A stretch of 64,000 nucleotides of DNA from an uncultured Prevotellaceae bacterium (lineage in GTDB: Bacteria > Bacteroidota > Bacteroidia > Bacteroidales > Muribaculaceae): assembly GCA_946409635.1 (NCBI GenBank), contig CAMJXD010000001.1:1-64000 (forward strand). The letters run 5' to 3'. Below are positions 1-9,809 of the stretch, piece by piece. The stretch's first letter is position 1. Every line of letters starts with the position of its first letter. The notes under the pieces were generated by a model. That model ran no database searches. It was not told the DNA's origin and saw only the letters and a list, made by a program, of their open reading frames with translations. The translations under genes and the position numbers were made by a program.

Positions 1-24
1 GCAATACCCAAAAGGGTGAATAGT

Positions 25-55
25 CAGCCGAGGGCGTGTTATTGTCCCTCGGCTG
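25..55. terminator. Perfect 10-bp hairpin CAGCCGAGGG-N11-CCCTCGGCTG, candidate terminator of the 131..2227 gene
   Basis: Exact inverted repeat 25-34/46-55, ~75 nt past the stop of the minus-strand gene. Confidence 0.5.
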
Positions 56-130
56 GCCACGGTATCGAAGAAGCTATTTCTGTGTATTCCGTTTACAGGC
101 GATTGCTCTCGTCTTGGACAGCATGGCTGC

Positions 131-2227
131 TCAAAGCAGTCCTCTATCTTTGTTCTTCTCGTCGTCAAATTTTGATTGGTTCTTGACTTTGAAGCGCTTG
201 TTGTTGTTCAGACGGAATCCCACCCTGAGCAGTATGAGGTTGTCGTAGGTCTTCAGGTTCAAGCGTTGATGCTCTTTATAGAAGTCGGTATCAATGATTC
301 GATGCTGATTCTCCCTAACTCCTAACCGGATGGGAGGCAAATAGGTGAGCGAGACATTGATTCTGTCGTGCCAGAAGGTCTTGAACAATGAGACCGCCCA
401 CATGTCCTGCTCCTGCTGCTCATATCCTTGAAGCAAAGGCACCTGGCGCAACGAGCGTGAATAATCCACCTCAAGCCTTGTCTTGAGCGGGTTGATATAA
501 TAGGACAAGTTACTGCTGAAGTTCAGGTTGTTGGCATGGTTTTTATAAGTGTCCCAACTGATGTTCATATGAGAGTACTGCAATGAGTTGCTCCATGTGA
601 GGTTTTTATTGATGCTCCAGTTGTGCATGATCACCAGCGCGAGTGCGGAGTGTCTCGCGTTCACGAATGACTGCTGATACAGTCCATCCACGTGACTATA
701 ATAGTCGCTGATAGCATGCTTGGAGGACTGATAAACACCCGCCAAAATGAGATTCTGCCACAGCACCGCCTGCAGGTTCACTTCGTGTTTCAAACTGGGT
801 TTCAGCCCAGGATTCCCTTGAAAGACCATCCTCTCGTCCAGGTTGTAACCGATGGGCGATAACTGATACAGTTTTGGGTATTCCATCCTTGTGGAGTAGT
901 CCGCGCTGATCTGCACATTCTGTGAAGGGACAAAATTCAGCGATGCTGCAGGTAGCAGTTGATTGTATGTATTGGAAGTAACCTTGTCACTAATATGGAT
1001 AGACTCGAAGGCCAGTCCTACTCGTCCACTCAACTTGTCGTTCAACGTGTAATCGAGATAGGAGAACACATTGTGCCTGTTCTCATCTGATTTTGTAACA
1101 GGAATATTGCGTTGGCCGAATCTGTAGAGGGCCCAAGTGGCCGAATATCCAAAATCCACAGAAAGCTTGTCATTCGGGCTGAACACTGCATCAACGGTTC
1201 CCTTATAATAATTCTTCTTGTGGGTGGAATAGACATCGTTGAGTAAGGTTTCATTCATCGAATAGGCATTGTGGTTGTCTGTCTTGAATAGGTTGTAATT
1301 CAAGTCAGCATATAACTTCCACTTTTGGCAGATGGTCCAGTTATAGATAACAGAAAACTTGAAGTCATTGCTTTTCACGTCATTGCCTATCAGTTCGCTA
1401 AAGTTGGTTGGCACATTGTCCGTGGAAGTGCCCGCGTAGTCATATAGGGTAGAATGACGCCTGTTGTCATGTATAAAAGAGCCCCGCAGTGACAGCGTCT
1501 GGTTGTCGGCAACTTTCCAGTCCAGACCGAGGTTTGCCGCATGCGCATTGCTCTTATTGTGGTCATTGGGATTGTCCGTAGTGTATTCCTTGCTGGACAA
1601 ATCGGACAGACCTGGATAGACCTTACTGTAGGAAATCGGGTAGTTCCACCTGATATGGCCATAGACATAGCCAACGTTAAAGTTCCATTTCTTGTCGGTA
1701 TGCGAGTACTGGATGTTGGGTTGCTCATTGACAATGTGGTCATCGCCATTGTTGCCTGGCGATACAATCGTGAAGTTGTTAATGGACAAGCCGTTTCCCA
1801 CATAATCATTTTTGAGTTTGATGTCAATGACATATTTATAGCCGGCAATAACGTATCTGCCAGGCAATTCATGGATGATTTCTATCTCCTTGACCCTTTT
1901 AGGATCAATTGCCCTGACATAATCAAAGTTACGCTCCTGCCCGTCAACTACCACGAGGACCCTCTCGTCATTCTTAACGCTGATTTTGGATTTCAACTGA
2001 TCGAACTTCACACCAGGCAGCAAGTTCATTATATCGAATACATTGGTAACGCCCTTGCGATGGTTTTCAGTGATTTTAAACACATCGCTATTAGGCTTGT
2101 GCTTGATCAGGCTTTCGGTAAACACCAGTTCAGGGAGCGCGATCTCCATGACAGAATCCTGCTCATTTTGTCCGAAAGCCTCGAGGGCCAAACAACTGAG
2201 CATTAAGAATAGCCATAAGTTTCTCAT
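131..2227 (-). CDS. Outer membrane beta-barrel / TonB-dependent receptor-like protein
   Basis: ORF ~698 aa from MRNLWLFLMLSCLALEAFGQ signal peptide; plug-like segment (VFDIMNLLPGVKF...) then aromatic-rich alternating beta strands. Confidence 0.75.
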   Translation of the reverse strand: MRNLWLFLMLSCLALEAFGQNEQDSVMEIALPELVFTESLIKHKPNSDVFKITENHRKGVTNVFDIMNLLPGVKFDQLKSKISVKNDERVLVVVDGQERNFDYVRAIDPKRVKEIEIIHELPGRYVIAGYKYVIDIKLKNDYVGNGLSINNFTIVSPGNNGDDHIVNEQPNIQYSHTDKKWNFNVGYVYGHIRWNYPISYSKVYPGLSDLSSKEYTTDNPNDHNKSNAHAANLGLDWKVADNQTLSLRGSFIHDNRRHSTLYDYAGTSTDNVPTNFSELIGNDVKSNDFKFSVIYNWTICQKWKLYADLNYNLFKTDNHNAYSMNETLLNDVYSTHKKNYYKGTVDAVFSPNDKLSVDFGYSATWALYRFGQRNIPVTKSDENRHNVFSYLDYTLNDKLSGRVGLAFESIHISDKVTSNTYNQLLPAASLNFVPSQNVQISADYSTRMEYPKLYQLSPIGYNLDERMVFQGNPGLKPSLKHEVNLQAVLWQNLILAGVYQSSKHAISDYYSHVDGLYQQSFVNARHSALALVIMHNWSINKNLTWSNSLQYSHMNISWDTYKNHANNLNFSSNLSYYINPLKTRLEVDYSRSLRQVPLLQGYEQQEQDMWAVSLFKTFWHDRINVSLTYLPPIRLGVRENQHRIIDTDFYKEHQRLNLKTYDNLILLRVGFRLNNNKRFKVKNQSKFDDEKNKDRGLL

Positions 2228-2371
2228 AATCAATTGATTTATTTGGTTGAATGTGTTTTGTTGATACAAAATCCATTGGGCTGACAAGGGTATACGATAC
2301 CCACAATGGGTGCTTCTGGCCCCTAGGGAATAGGGAAGCGCCCATTTTGTAACAGGCTTGAAAAGAGGAGG

Positions 2372-2575
2372 TTAATCGTTTCGGTACTCGAGGATGTCGC
2401 CTGGGGTGCAGTCCAGGGCGCGGCAGATGGCGTCGAGAGTCGTGAAGCGCACTGCCTTGGCCTTGCCGGTCTTAAGGATCGAGAGGTTGGCTATGGTGAT
2501 GCCCACGCGCTCGCTCAACTCATTGAGCGACATCTTGCGGCGCGCCATCATGACGTCAAGATTCACGATAATCAT
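2372..2575 (-). CDS. XRE/Cro-CI family small HTH regulator (YozG-like)
   Basis: 67 aa; MSLNELSERVGITIANLSILKTGKAKAVRFTTLDAICRALDCTPGDILEY is a classic HTH. Confidence 0.9.
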   Translation of the reverse strand: MIIVNLDVMMARRKMSLNELSERVGITIANLSILKTGKAKAVRFTTLDAICRALDCTPGDILEYRND

Positions 2576-2590
2576 AACACTTGAAATGGT

Positions 2591-3073
2591 TTAAATGGTT
2601 AACTTCTGGTCCTCGGCCACATCACAGGCCAGCTTGTAAAGCATGGCGACGATGACAGCCACAATCGCATAGACAAAGGGCGTGTCGGTAAGCCTCCAAT
2701 CAAAATGGTCAGCATCGGAGCAGGCAAAGCCCATGTTGTCGCTGATAAACGAATGGATGGGCAGCACTACGGCCATGATCCACAACAGCGCCACGTTGGC
2801 ACGATTGAAAATCATTCCGCCCCTCAGGCACTTGAGGATGTTGAACACGAATGCACCCATCAGCACTGCAAGTGTGAGAATCGTGACACGGTTGATGACA
2901 AACACCGTCAGCTTGCGACCAATGTGCGGGGAGCCCCAGTTGATAACTCCGTCACCGCTGCCAGTTGTCAAGACGAAATAGGTCTGAACGGCATAGAACA
3001 CCACCCACATGAGGGTGCAGATGAGCGCGAACACGCACACAATCTTCAATACTTTACTGGATGTCTTTTTCAT
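2591..3073 (-). CDS. DUF2975-like membrane protein
   Basis: 160 aa, about four TM helices, directly upstream of a YozG-like HTH gene (a common pairing). Confidence 0.7.
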   Translation of the reverse strand: MKKTSSKVLKIVCVFALICTLMWVVFYAVQTYFVLTTGSGDGVINWGSPHIGRKLTVFVINRVTILTLAVLMGAFVFNILKCLRGGMIFNRANVALLWIMAVVLPIHSFISDNMGFACSDADHFDWRLTDTPFVYAIVAVIVAMLYKLACDVAEDQKLTI

Positions 3074-3258
3074 AATCTACAATACTTTTAGTTGATAATT
3101 GCGCTGCAAAGATATAGTTATTTATCGAAATACAATAAATAAATCGTGTTATTTAAGAAATTTTAATCCTTTTACAAGAAATTCGGTTATAGATAGAGTG
3201 TATAGGTGTTTACATTGGTTTTTCGATGAAACTTATACATTATTAAAAAAATAATGAG

Positions 3259-3266
3259 TACCTTTG
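3259..3266 (+). promoter_or_regulatory. Bacteroidetes -7 element TACCTTTG for nifJ
   Basis: TAnnTTTG match 65 nt upstream of nifJ. Confidence 0.55.
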
Positions 3267-3330
3267 CACCCTGTAAACCAAACTGAACATTGACTAATAA
3301 CTAACTATATCAGTTTTTCAAAAATTTTTT

Positions 3331-6300
3331 ATGAGTAAAGAAAAGAAATTCATGACGTGTGACGGCAACCAAGCTGCTGCTCACATCAGTTACATGTTCA
3401 CTGAGGTAGCCGCAATCTACCCCATCACTCCGTCATCAACGATGGCCGAGCACGTGGACGAGTGGGCCGCTGCTGGCCGCAAGAACATCTTCGGTGAGAC
3501 CGTCATGGTCCAGGAGATGCAGAGCGAGGGTGGTGCCGCAGGTGCCGTTCACGGTTCGCTGCAGGCTGGTGCCCTGACCACGACCTACACCGCGTCGCAG
3601 GGTCTGCTGCTGATGATTCCCAACATGTACAAGATTGCCGGTGAGTTGCTCCCCGGCGTGTTCCACGTTTCGGCCCGTACGCTGGCCAGCCACACCCTGT
3701 GTATCTTCGGTGACCACCAGGACGTGATGGCTACCCGCCAGACCGGTTTTGCCATGCTCGCCGAGGGCAGTGTGCAGGAGGTGATGGACCTGGCCGGTGT
3801 CGCCCACCTGAGCGCCATCAAGGGCCATGTGCCGTTTGTCAACTTCTTTGACGGTTTCCGCACCTCGCACGAGATCCAGAAGGTCGAGGCCATGGACCAG
3901 GAAGACCTGCGTCCCCTCATCGACATGGAGGAGCTGGCCAAGTTCCGCAAGGGTGCCATGAATCCTGACAAGCCCGTTACCCGTGGTACTGCCGAGAACC
4001 CCGACGTGTTCTTCCAGCACCGCGAGTCGTGCAACGACTACTATACCGCAGTTCCCGCCATCGTCGAGGACTACATGAACAAGATCAGCGAGATCACTGG
4101 CCGCAAGTATGGTCTGTTTGACTACTACGGCGCCAAGGATGCCGACCGCGTCATCATCGCCATGGGCAGTGTGACCGAGGCCATCCGCGAGACCATCGAC
4201 TATCTGACCGAGAAGGGTGAGAAGGTCGGCCTCGTTGCCGTTCACCTGTATCGCCCCTTCAGCGCCAAGCACTTCCTCGCAGCCGTTCCCAGCACTGCCA
4301 AGCGCATTGCCGTGCTCGACCGCACCAAGGAGCCCGGCGCCAACGGTGAGCCCCTGTACCTGGACGTGAAGGACTGCTTCTACGGCACCGAGAATGCCCC
4401 CGTCATCGTGGGCGGTCGCTACGGTCTGGGAAGCAAGGACACCACGCCTGCCCAGATTCTGGCCGTGTATGAGAACCTGGCCCTGCCCATGCCCAAGAAC
4501 CAGTTCACCATCGGTATCGAGGACGACGTGACCTTTGCCTCGCTTCCCATGAAGGAAGAGGTTGCCATGGGTGGCGCCGGCATGTTCCAGGCCAAGTTCT
4601 ACGGTCTGGGTGCCGACGGTACCGTGGGTGCCAACAAGAACAGTGTGAAGATCATCGGTGACAACACCGACAAGCACTGCCAGGCCTACTTCTCCTACGA
4701 CAGCAAGAAGTCGGGTGGTTTCACCTGCTCTCACCTGCGCTTTGGCGACGAGCCCATCCGCTCGACCTACCTGGTGACCACGCCCAACTTCGTGGCTTGC
4801 CACGTTCAGGCCTACCTGCACATGTATGACGTGACCCGCGGTCTGCAGAAGGGTGGTACCTTCCTGCTCAACACCGTTTGGGACGGCGACAAGCTGGTAG
4901 AGAACCTGCCCAACAACGTGAAGAAGTACTTCGCCGACAACAACATCAAGGTTTACTACATCAACGCCACCAAGATCGCTCAGGAGATTGGTCTGGGCAA
5001 CCGCACCAACACCATCCTGCAGAGCGCATTCTTCCGCATCACCGAGGTTATCCCCGTTGACCTGGCCATCGAGCAGATGAAGAAGTTCATCGTCAAGTCC
5101 TATGGCCGCAAGGGTGAGGACGTGGTCAACAAGAACTATCAGGCCGTTGACCGTGGTAATGAGTACACCGAGTTGGCTGTGGATCCCGCCTGGAGCAACC
5201 TGACCGTCGAGGGCCCCGCCGCCGACAACGCTCCCGCCTTTGTCCACAACGTGGTACGTCCCATCAACGCCCAGAACGGTGACCTGCTGCCCGTGAGCGC
5301 CTTCAAGGGCCGCGAGGACGGTACTTGGGATCCCGGCACCGCTGCCTATGAGAAGCGTGGTGTGGGCGCCTTTGTTCCCGTGTGGAAGGCCGAGAACTGT
5401 ATCCAGTGTAACAAGTGCGCGCTCGTCTGCCCGCACGCTGCCATCCGTCCCTTCGTCATGGACGAGGCCGAGGCTGCCGCTTCGCCCTTCAAGGAGAGCG
5501 ACAAACTCAAGGCCATCGGCAAGGGCTTTGAGGGCATGACCTTTGTGCAGGTTGTTGACGTGATGGACTGCCTGGCTTGCGGCAACTGTGCCGACGTCTG
5601 CCCGGGCAAGAAGGGCGAGAAGGCCCTCGAGATGGTTCCCATGGAGGGCCACGAGGAGGATCAGAAGCTCTGGGACTACGCCATCAACAACGTCAAGAGC
5701 AAGCAGCACCTGGTGGACACCAAGTCCAACGTCAAGAACTCGCAGTTCGCTCAGCCGCTGTTTGAGTTCTCGGGCGCCTGCTCGGGTTGCGGTGAGACCC
5801 CCTATGTGAAGCTGATCAGCCAGCTGTTTGGCGACCGCCAGATTGTTGCCAACGCTACCGGTTGCTCCTCTATCTACAGTGCATCGGTTCCCTCGACGCC
5901 TTACACCGTCAACGCCAAGGGTCATGGTCCCGCTTGGGCCAACTCCCTGTTTGAGGACTTCTGCGAGTTCGGTCTGGGTATGACCATCGCCGACGAGAAG
6001 ATGCGCAGCCGCGTTCTGGGCTTCGTCAAGGAAGCTATCGACGACGCTACCGTTGCTGCCGACGTCAAGGCCCTCTACAAGGAGTGGGTTGAGAACTTCA
6101 ACGACGGTGACAAGACCCGCGAGTTGAGCGACAAGATTCTCGAGGCCATCGAGCACAGCGACAATCCCGCCGACATCAAGGTGCGCGAGCTGGGTCAGTA
6201 CCTGGTTAAGCGTTCGCAGTGGATCATCGGTGGTGACGGTGCCAGCTACGACATCGGCTTCGGCGGTCTGGACCACGTGATTGCCAGCGGCAAGAACGTC

Positions 6301-6885
6301 AACATCCTCGTGCTCGACACCGAGGTTTACTCCAACACCGGTGGTCAGGCCTCTAAGGCTACCCCGATTGGTGCTATCGCCAAGTTTGCCGCTGCCGGCA
6401 AGCGCGTCCGCAAGAAAGACCTGGGTCTGATTGCCAGCACCTACGGCTATGTATATGCCGCACAGATCGCTATGGGCGCCAACGATGCTCAGTGCCTGAA
6501 GGCCATCCGCGAGGCTGAGGCCTATGACGGTCCTTCGATCATCATCGCCTACGCTCCCTGTATCAACCACGGTATCAAGGCCGGTATGGGCAAGGCCCAG
6601 GCCGAGGAGAAGGCAGCCGTTGCTTGCGGTTACTGGCACCTGTGGCGCTACAACCCGCAGCTCGAGGCCGAGGGCAAGAATCCCTTCACCCTCGACAGCC
6701 CCGAGCCCAACTGGGATGCATTTGAGGACTTCCTCAAGGGCGAGGTGCGCTACGCATCAGTCCTGAAGCAGTATCCCGACGAGGCTACTCAGCTGTTTGC
6801 CGCTGCCAAGGAGAACGCCCAGTGGCGCTACAACAACTACCGCCGTCTGGCCCGCCAGCAGTGGGGTGTTGATCCCGAGGCATAA
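3331..6885 (+). CDS. nifJ: Pyruvate:ferredoxin (flavodoxin) oxidoreductase
   Basis: 1184 aa; YPITPSSTMAE N-terminus, two 4Fe-4S motifs (CIQCNKCALVCP, CLACGNCADVCP), C-terminal TPP domain (GGDGASYDIGFGGLDHV). Confidence 0.97.
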   Translation: MSKEKKFMTCDGNQAAAHISYMFTEVAAIYPITPSSTMAEHVDEWAAAGRKNIFGETVMVQEMQSEGGAAGAVHGSLQAGALTTTYTASQGLLLMIPNMYKIAGELLPGVFHVSARTLASHTLCIFGDHQDVMATRQTGFAMLAEGSVQEVMDLAGVAHLSAIKGHVPFVNFFDGFRTSHEIQKVEAMDQEDLRPLIDMEELAKFRKGAMNPDKPVTRGTAENPDVFFQHRESCNDYYTAVPAIVEDYMNKISEITGRKYGLFDYYGAKDADRVIIAMGSVTEAIRETIDYLTEKGEKVGLVAVHLYRPFSAKHFLAAVPSTAKRIAVLDRTKEPGANGEPLYLDVKDCFYGTENAPVIVGGRYGLGSKDTTPAQILAVYENLALPMPKNQFTIGIEDDVTFASLPMKEEVAMGGAGMFQAKFYGLGADGTVGANKNSVKIIGDNTDKHCQAYFSYDSKKSGGFTCSHLRFGDEPIRSTYLVTTPNFVACHVQAYLHMYDVTRGLQKGGTFLLNTVWDGDKLVENLPNNVKKYFADNNIKVYYINATKIAQEIGLGNRTNTILQSAFFRITEVIPVDLAIEQMKKFIVKSYGRKGEDVVNKNYQAVDRGNEYTELAVDPAWSNLTVEGPAADNAPAFVHNVVRPINAQNGDLLPVSAFKGREDGTWDPGTAAYEKRGVGAFVPVWKAENCIQCNKCALVCPHAAIRPFVMDEAEAAASPFKESDKLKAIGKGFEGMTFVQVVDVMDCLACGNCADVCPGKKGEKALEMVPMEGHEEDQKLWDYAINNVKSKQHLVDTKSNVKNSQFAQPLFEFSGACSGCGETPYVKLISQLFGDRQIVANATGCSSIYSASVPSTPYTVNAKGHGPAWANSLFEDFCEFGLGMTIADEKMRSRVLGFVKEAIDDATVAADVKALYKEWVENFNDGDKTRELSDKILEAIEHSDNPADIKVRELGQYLVKRSQWIIGGDGASYDIGFGGLDHVIASGKNVNILVLDTEVYSNTGGQASKATPIGAIAKFAAAGKRVRKKDLGLIASTYGYVYAAQIAMGANDAQCLKAIREAEAYDGPSIIIAYAPCINHGIKAGMGKAQAEEKAAVACGYWHLWRYNPQLEAEGKNPFTLDSPEPNWDAFEDFLKGEVRYASVLKQYPDEATQLFAAAKENAQWRYNNYRRLARQQWGVDPEA

Positions 6886-6910
6886 TTGACCCGTCATAAC
6901 TGACTCTTCA

Positions 6911-6950
6911 CTTGGGGCAGGGAACGCGCATGTTTCCTGCCCCAAGTTTT
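6911..6950 (+). terminator. Rho-independent terminator after nifJ
   Basis: CTTGGGGCAGG...CCTGCCCCAAG + TTTTCTTTC. Confidence 0.85.
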
Positions 6951-7166
6951 CTTTCATCGGGTGTCCGGGGGAAAGTGTCGAAGACACGGACGGGGACTTA
7001 CCCTGGGCAATGACAACTTTCTTTGTCTCTCAGCAATGCGGCGCATTATTCCATCTTCACTTCCGTTCAGAGCGCCCATCCAAACCGTAATTTGCCAGAA
7101 GCAATAGGCCCCCAAGAAAAATATTTAAATATTGCTACAATCCTTGCAATTATCCAGATAAATGGC

Positions 7167-7174
7167 TACATTTG
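7167..7174 (+). promoter_or_regulatory. -7 element TACATTTG with TTG 20 nt upstream
   Basis: TTGCAATTATCCAGATAAATGGCTACATTTG upstream of the 7252 ORF. Confidence 0.65.
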
Positions 7175-7251
7175 TGCGTCATTATATGACACATTCAATA
7201 TCACCCAAGAAATCTATAGCAACTTGATAACTAATTTATACTTTTAAGATT

Positions 7252-7605
7252 ATGGGATTACTTGACGAACTTCAGAAAAAATTGGAAGAGGCTGCACGCC
7301 AGGCTCAGCAGGGCGGAGGACAGGCCCCCAGTGGTAACGAAATTCCCAATCCGTGGGACCAGACACCACAACAGCCCCAACAGCAACAGGTGCCTAACTA
7401 TCCTCCTGGCTACCAGCAGCCGCAACAGCAGCCACAGATGCCCAACCAGCAGCAGTATCAGCAGCAGTACCAGATGATCATGCAGCAGATGCAGCAGCTC
7501 GTGCAGCAGGCCTACCAGCTGGGTTACCAGTATGGCGTGGCCGTGGCACAAGCCGGCGGCTACCGCGCCGGTCTGATGGACGACCAGCCAGAGCAGGAGA
7601 AGTAA
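7252..7605 (+). CDS. Small Gln/Pro/Tyr-rich low-complexity protein
   Basis: 117 aa; MGLLDELQKKLEEAARQAQQ..., Q/P/Y-rich centre, good upstream promoter. Confidence 0.75.
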   Translation: MGLLDELQKKLEEAARQAQQGGGQAPSGNEIPNPWDQTPQQPQQQQVPNYPPGYQQPQQQPQMPNQQQYQQQYQMIMQQMQQLVQQAYQLGYQYGVAVAQAGGYRAGLMDDQPEQEK

Positions 7606-7736
7606 CCTTGACGTGAGACATATCACTTCCACTATCCTTCTCCGGTTTATTGTCTGTTAAAAAACTGCGGCTACTTAAACTCCTAGATATCAATTCATTG
7701 CTATCCAGGAAAGATTTAGTGTCGGTGTATCATGCA

Positions 7737-7840
7737 GGGCCTCGCCTTGGCGTGGCCGTAATGCAGCTGGATGTAGCGCACTGACATGCTGCCTTTTTCC
7801 GTTATCTTGCGGTAGCAACGGCCACGCCAAGGCGAGGCCC
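7737..7840. repeat. MITE/REP-like element with perfect 23-bp terminal inverted repeats
   Basis: GGGCCTCGCCTTGGCGTGGCCGT (7737-7759) and ACGGCCACGCCAAGGCGAGGCCC (7818-7840). Confidence 0.8.
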
Positions 7841-7959
7841 TACAGCATCAACGGCTACAGGTAAGCAAATAACAATGAATACTAACGAACAAGGGACAAC
7901 CGCCAATGTGATGCGTTGTCCCTTGTTGTTATAGTGTTGTCAGTGTTGTCCTGAAGCGC

Positions 7960-9468
7960 TTAGCCGCACTGGAAGTACTCGTTGACGAGCTGGGCGGTGC
8001 GCTTGGGATCGTGCTCAATGTCGTGGCGCAGGGTGCGGTCGTTGAACGAGCGCAGCTCGGCGATGATGCCGTCAATCATGTGTGAACTGAAGACGCCATG
8101 CTCCTCAAAGGCGGCACGCAGCTTGTCCAGGCAGTCGGCGCTGGCCACGCAGCTGTCGGGCAGGCAGTCGAGCTCGTTGAGGCGGTCGGCGTTGGCAGCA
8201 TCATGGATGTTGACGTCGACGTAGGTCTTCTTGGCCAGTTCCAGGGCATTCTCCATCTCAAAGCCATGGCGGCAGGCTACGCACAGGCCGGCGAGCAGCT
8301 GGTAGATGTCGGCCGAGCCGTCCGGCGAGCGCATCTCGACGGTCTGCTTCTGGGTCGTGTCAAACTTGTTGGCGGGTTCCAGCGGATTGGCGATGCGGCA
8401 CATGTCGGCACCAGCGGTCCAGCCCAGAGGCACGCGCACGAGCACCGAGCGGTTGCGGTCGCCCCAGCACACGTTGGTGGGAGCCTCCTGGTGGGGAACC
8501 AGGCGGAAGTAGGACATCGGGTTCTTGTTGCCGAAGGCTGTGATGGCCGGTGCCAGGTCCATCATGCCGGCGATGGCCTTGCGGGCCTCGTCGCTCAGGA
8601 CGCCCTTGTCGTTGATCATCATGTTGCGGCCATCCTTCATCATGCGCATGTGGATGTGCAGACCCGAGCCGGCCTTGCCCGTGGTGATCTTCGGGGCAAA
8701 GGTGACATTCAGGTTGGCGCGGAAGGCCAGGTTGCGGATCACCCACTTGGCAATCATCAGCTGGTCGGCAGCGTCGAGCACGGGAACGGGCAGGAACTCG
8801 ATCTCGTTCTGCTCATACACAACGCCGTCCTGCTCAAAGTTGCCCACCTCGCTGTGGCCGTACTTGATCTGGCCACCAGCCTTGGCGATATAGTCCATGC
8901 AGCGCTGGCGGAAGTCGTTGGTCTTGGCATAGGGCATCGACTCGTGATAGCCGTGCTGGTCGCGGGCGGGGTAGAAGTCAACCGACGGACGGATGACGTA
9001 GTACTCCAGCTCGCCCATGGCGTGATATTCCATACCGGTCACCTCGCGGAAGGCCTGGGCGGCCTTGCGCAGCGTCTGCTCGGGAGAACTCTCCAGCGGG
9101 TTGCCGTCCTTGTCAAAGAACGAGCACAGCAGGCACAGCGTGGGAATCTCGGCAAACGGGTCGAGGAAGGCGGTGCTGAACCTGGGCAGCACATACAGGT
9201 CGCTCGAGCTGGCCTGGATGAAGCTGAACAGGCTGGAGCCGTCTACGCGCTCGCCACAGGACAGGATCGTGCGCAGGTAATCCTTGCTGCTGATGACAAA
9301 GTTCAGGGTTTTCAACTTGCCGTCACCGCCGGGGTACATGAAGTTGACCATGCGGATGTTGTTCTCCTCAATGAAGCGGATGATGTCGGCCTTGGTGAAC
9401 TCGTGCGGTTCTTTCTGCAGGTAGGCCACTACCTGGTTGGCGTTCAATGCCAGAATCTCGTTTTCCAA
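7960..9468 (-). CDS. Glutamine synthetase family protein
   Basis: 502 aa; beta-grasp N-terminus and catalytic motifs (ELEYYVIRP, GSGLHIHMRM, NPMSYFRLVPHQEAPTNVCWGDRNRSVLVRVP). Confidence 0.92.
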   Translation of the reverse strand: MENEILALNANQVVAYLQKEPHEFTKADIIRFIEENNIRMVNFMYPGGDGKLKTLNFVISSKDYLRTILSCGERVDGSSLFSFIQASSSDLYVLPRFSTAFLDPFAEIPTLCLLCSFFDKDGNPLESSPEQTLRKAAQAFREVTGMEYHAMGELEYYVIRPSVDFYPARDQHGYHESMPYAKTNDFRQRCMDYIAKAGGQIKYGHSEVGNFEQDGVVYEQNEIEFLPVPVLDAADQLMIAKWVIRNLAFRANLNVTFAPKITTGKAGSGLHIHMRMMKDGRNMMINDKGVLSDEARKAIAGMMDLAPAITAFGNKNPMSYFRLVPHQEAPTNVCWGDRNRSVLVRVPLGWTAGADMCRIANPLEPANKFDTTQKQTVEMRSPDGSADIYQLLAGLCVACRHGFEMENALELAKKTYVDVNIHDAANADRLNELDCLPDSCVASADCLDKLRAAFEEHGVFSSHMIDGIIAELRSFNDRTLRHDIEHDPKRTAQLVNEYFQCG

Positions 9469-9592
9469 TTTAAAGTAATAAAGTTTATTGAGGTCTCCTT
9501 GAGCCAGCTCAATACCAGCACTTTACACTCATGCGTAAACAAGTCGCCCTCTAAGGTTAATTAATAGTTTCTTGCTTTCAGGCAAAGGTAGT

Positions 9593-9600
9593 CATTTTTT
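9593..9600 (-). promoter_or_regulatory. -7 element TACCTTTG for the glutamine synthetase gene
   Basis: CAAAGGTA on plus strand ~125 nt upstream of the start. Confidence 0.55.
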
Positions 9601-9809
9601 TATAAGCAGAAAGCTTTTTCACAAAGTTTAATTGCGCACCGCCATCTTTTTTCTATCATTGTCCGGGGCTTTCCCCTGGACAGCAATGAAAAAAATGTTG
9701 TCATGGTTGTTGAGGATGTTGTCCAAGTTGTCTGAATTTCCATCTGCACACTTGACTCTTAGGCCTAAAGGTTGTACCTTTGCCCTATCGATTAATCACA
9801 CTTCACCAC

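Noticed and set aside
2288-2346. GGGTAT-acg-ATACCC and AATGGGTGCTTC/GAAGCGCCCATT hairpins as a riboswitch
   Set aside because: Most simply a terminator between the HTH gene and the receptor gene; no conserved riboswitch motif recognised.
3436-6639. 1067-aa antisense ORF opposite nifJ
   Set aside because: Mirror of a GC-rich, codon-biased gene; Val/Leu/Gly/His-rich composition with no domain, and nifJ is unambiguous.
9499-9512. TTGAGC-CA-GCTCAA hairpin in the glutamine synthetase leader as a regulatory RNA
   Set aside because: Small 6-bp stem with a 2-nt loop; not distinguishable from chance without comparative data.
8098-9564. 488-aa ORF opposite glutamine synthetase
   Set aside because: Antisense shadow ORF; low-complexity composition.
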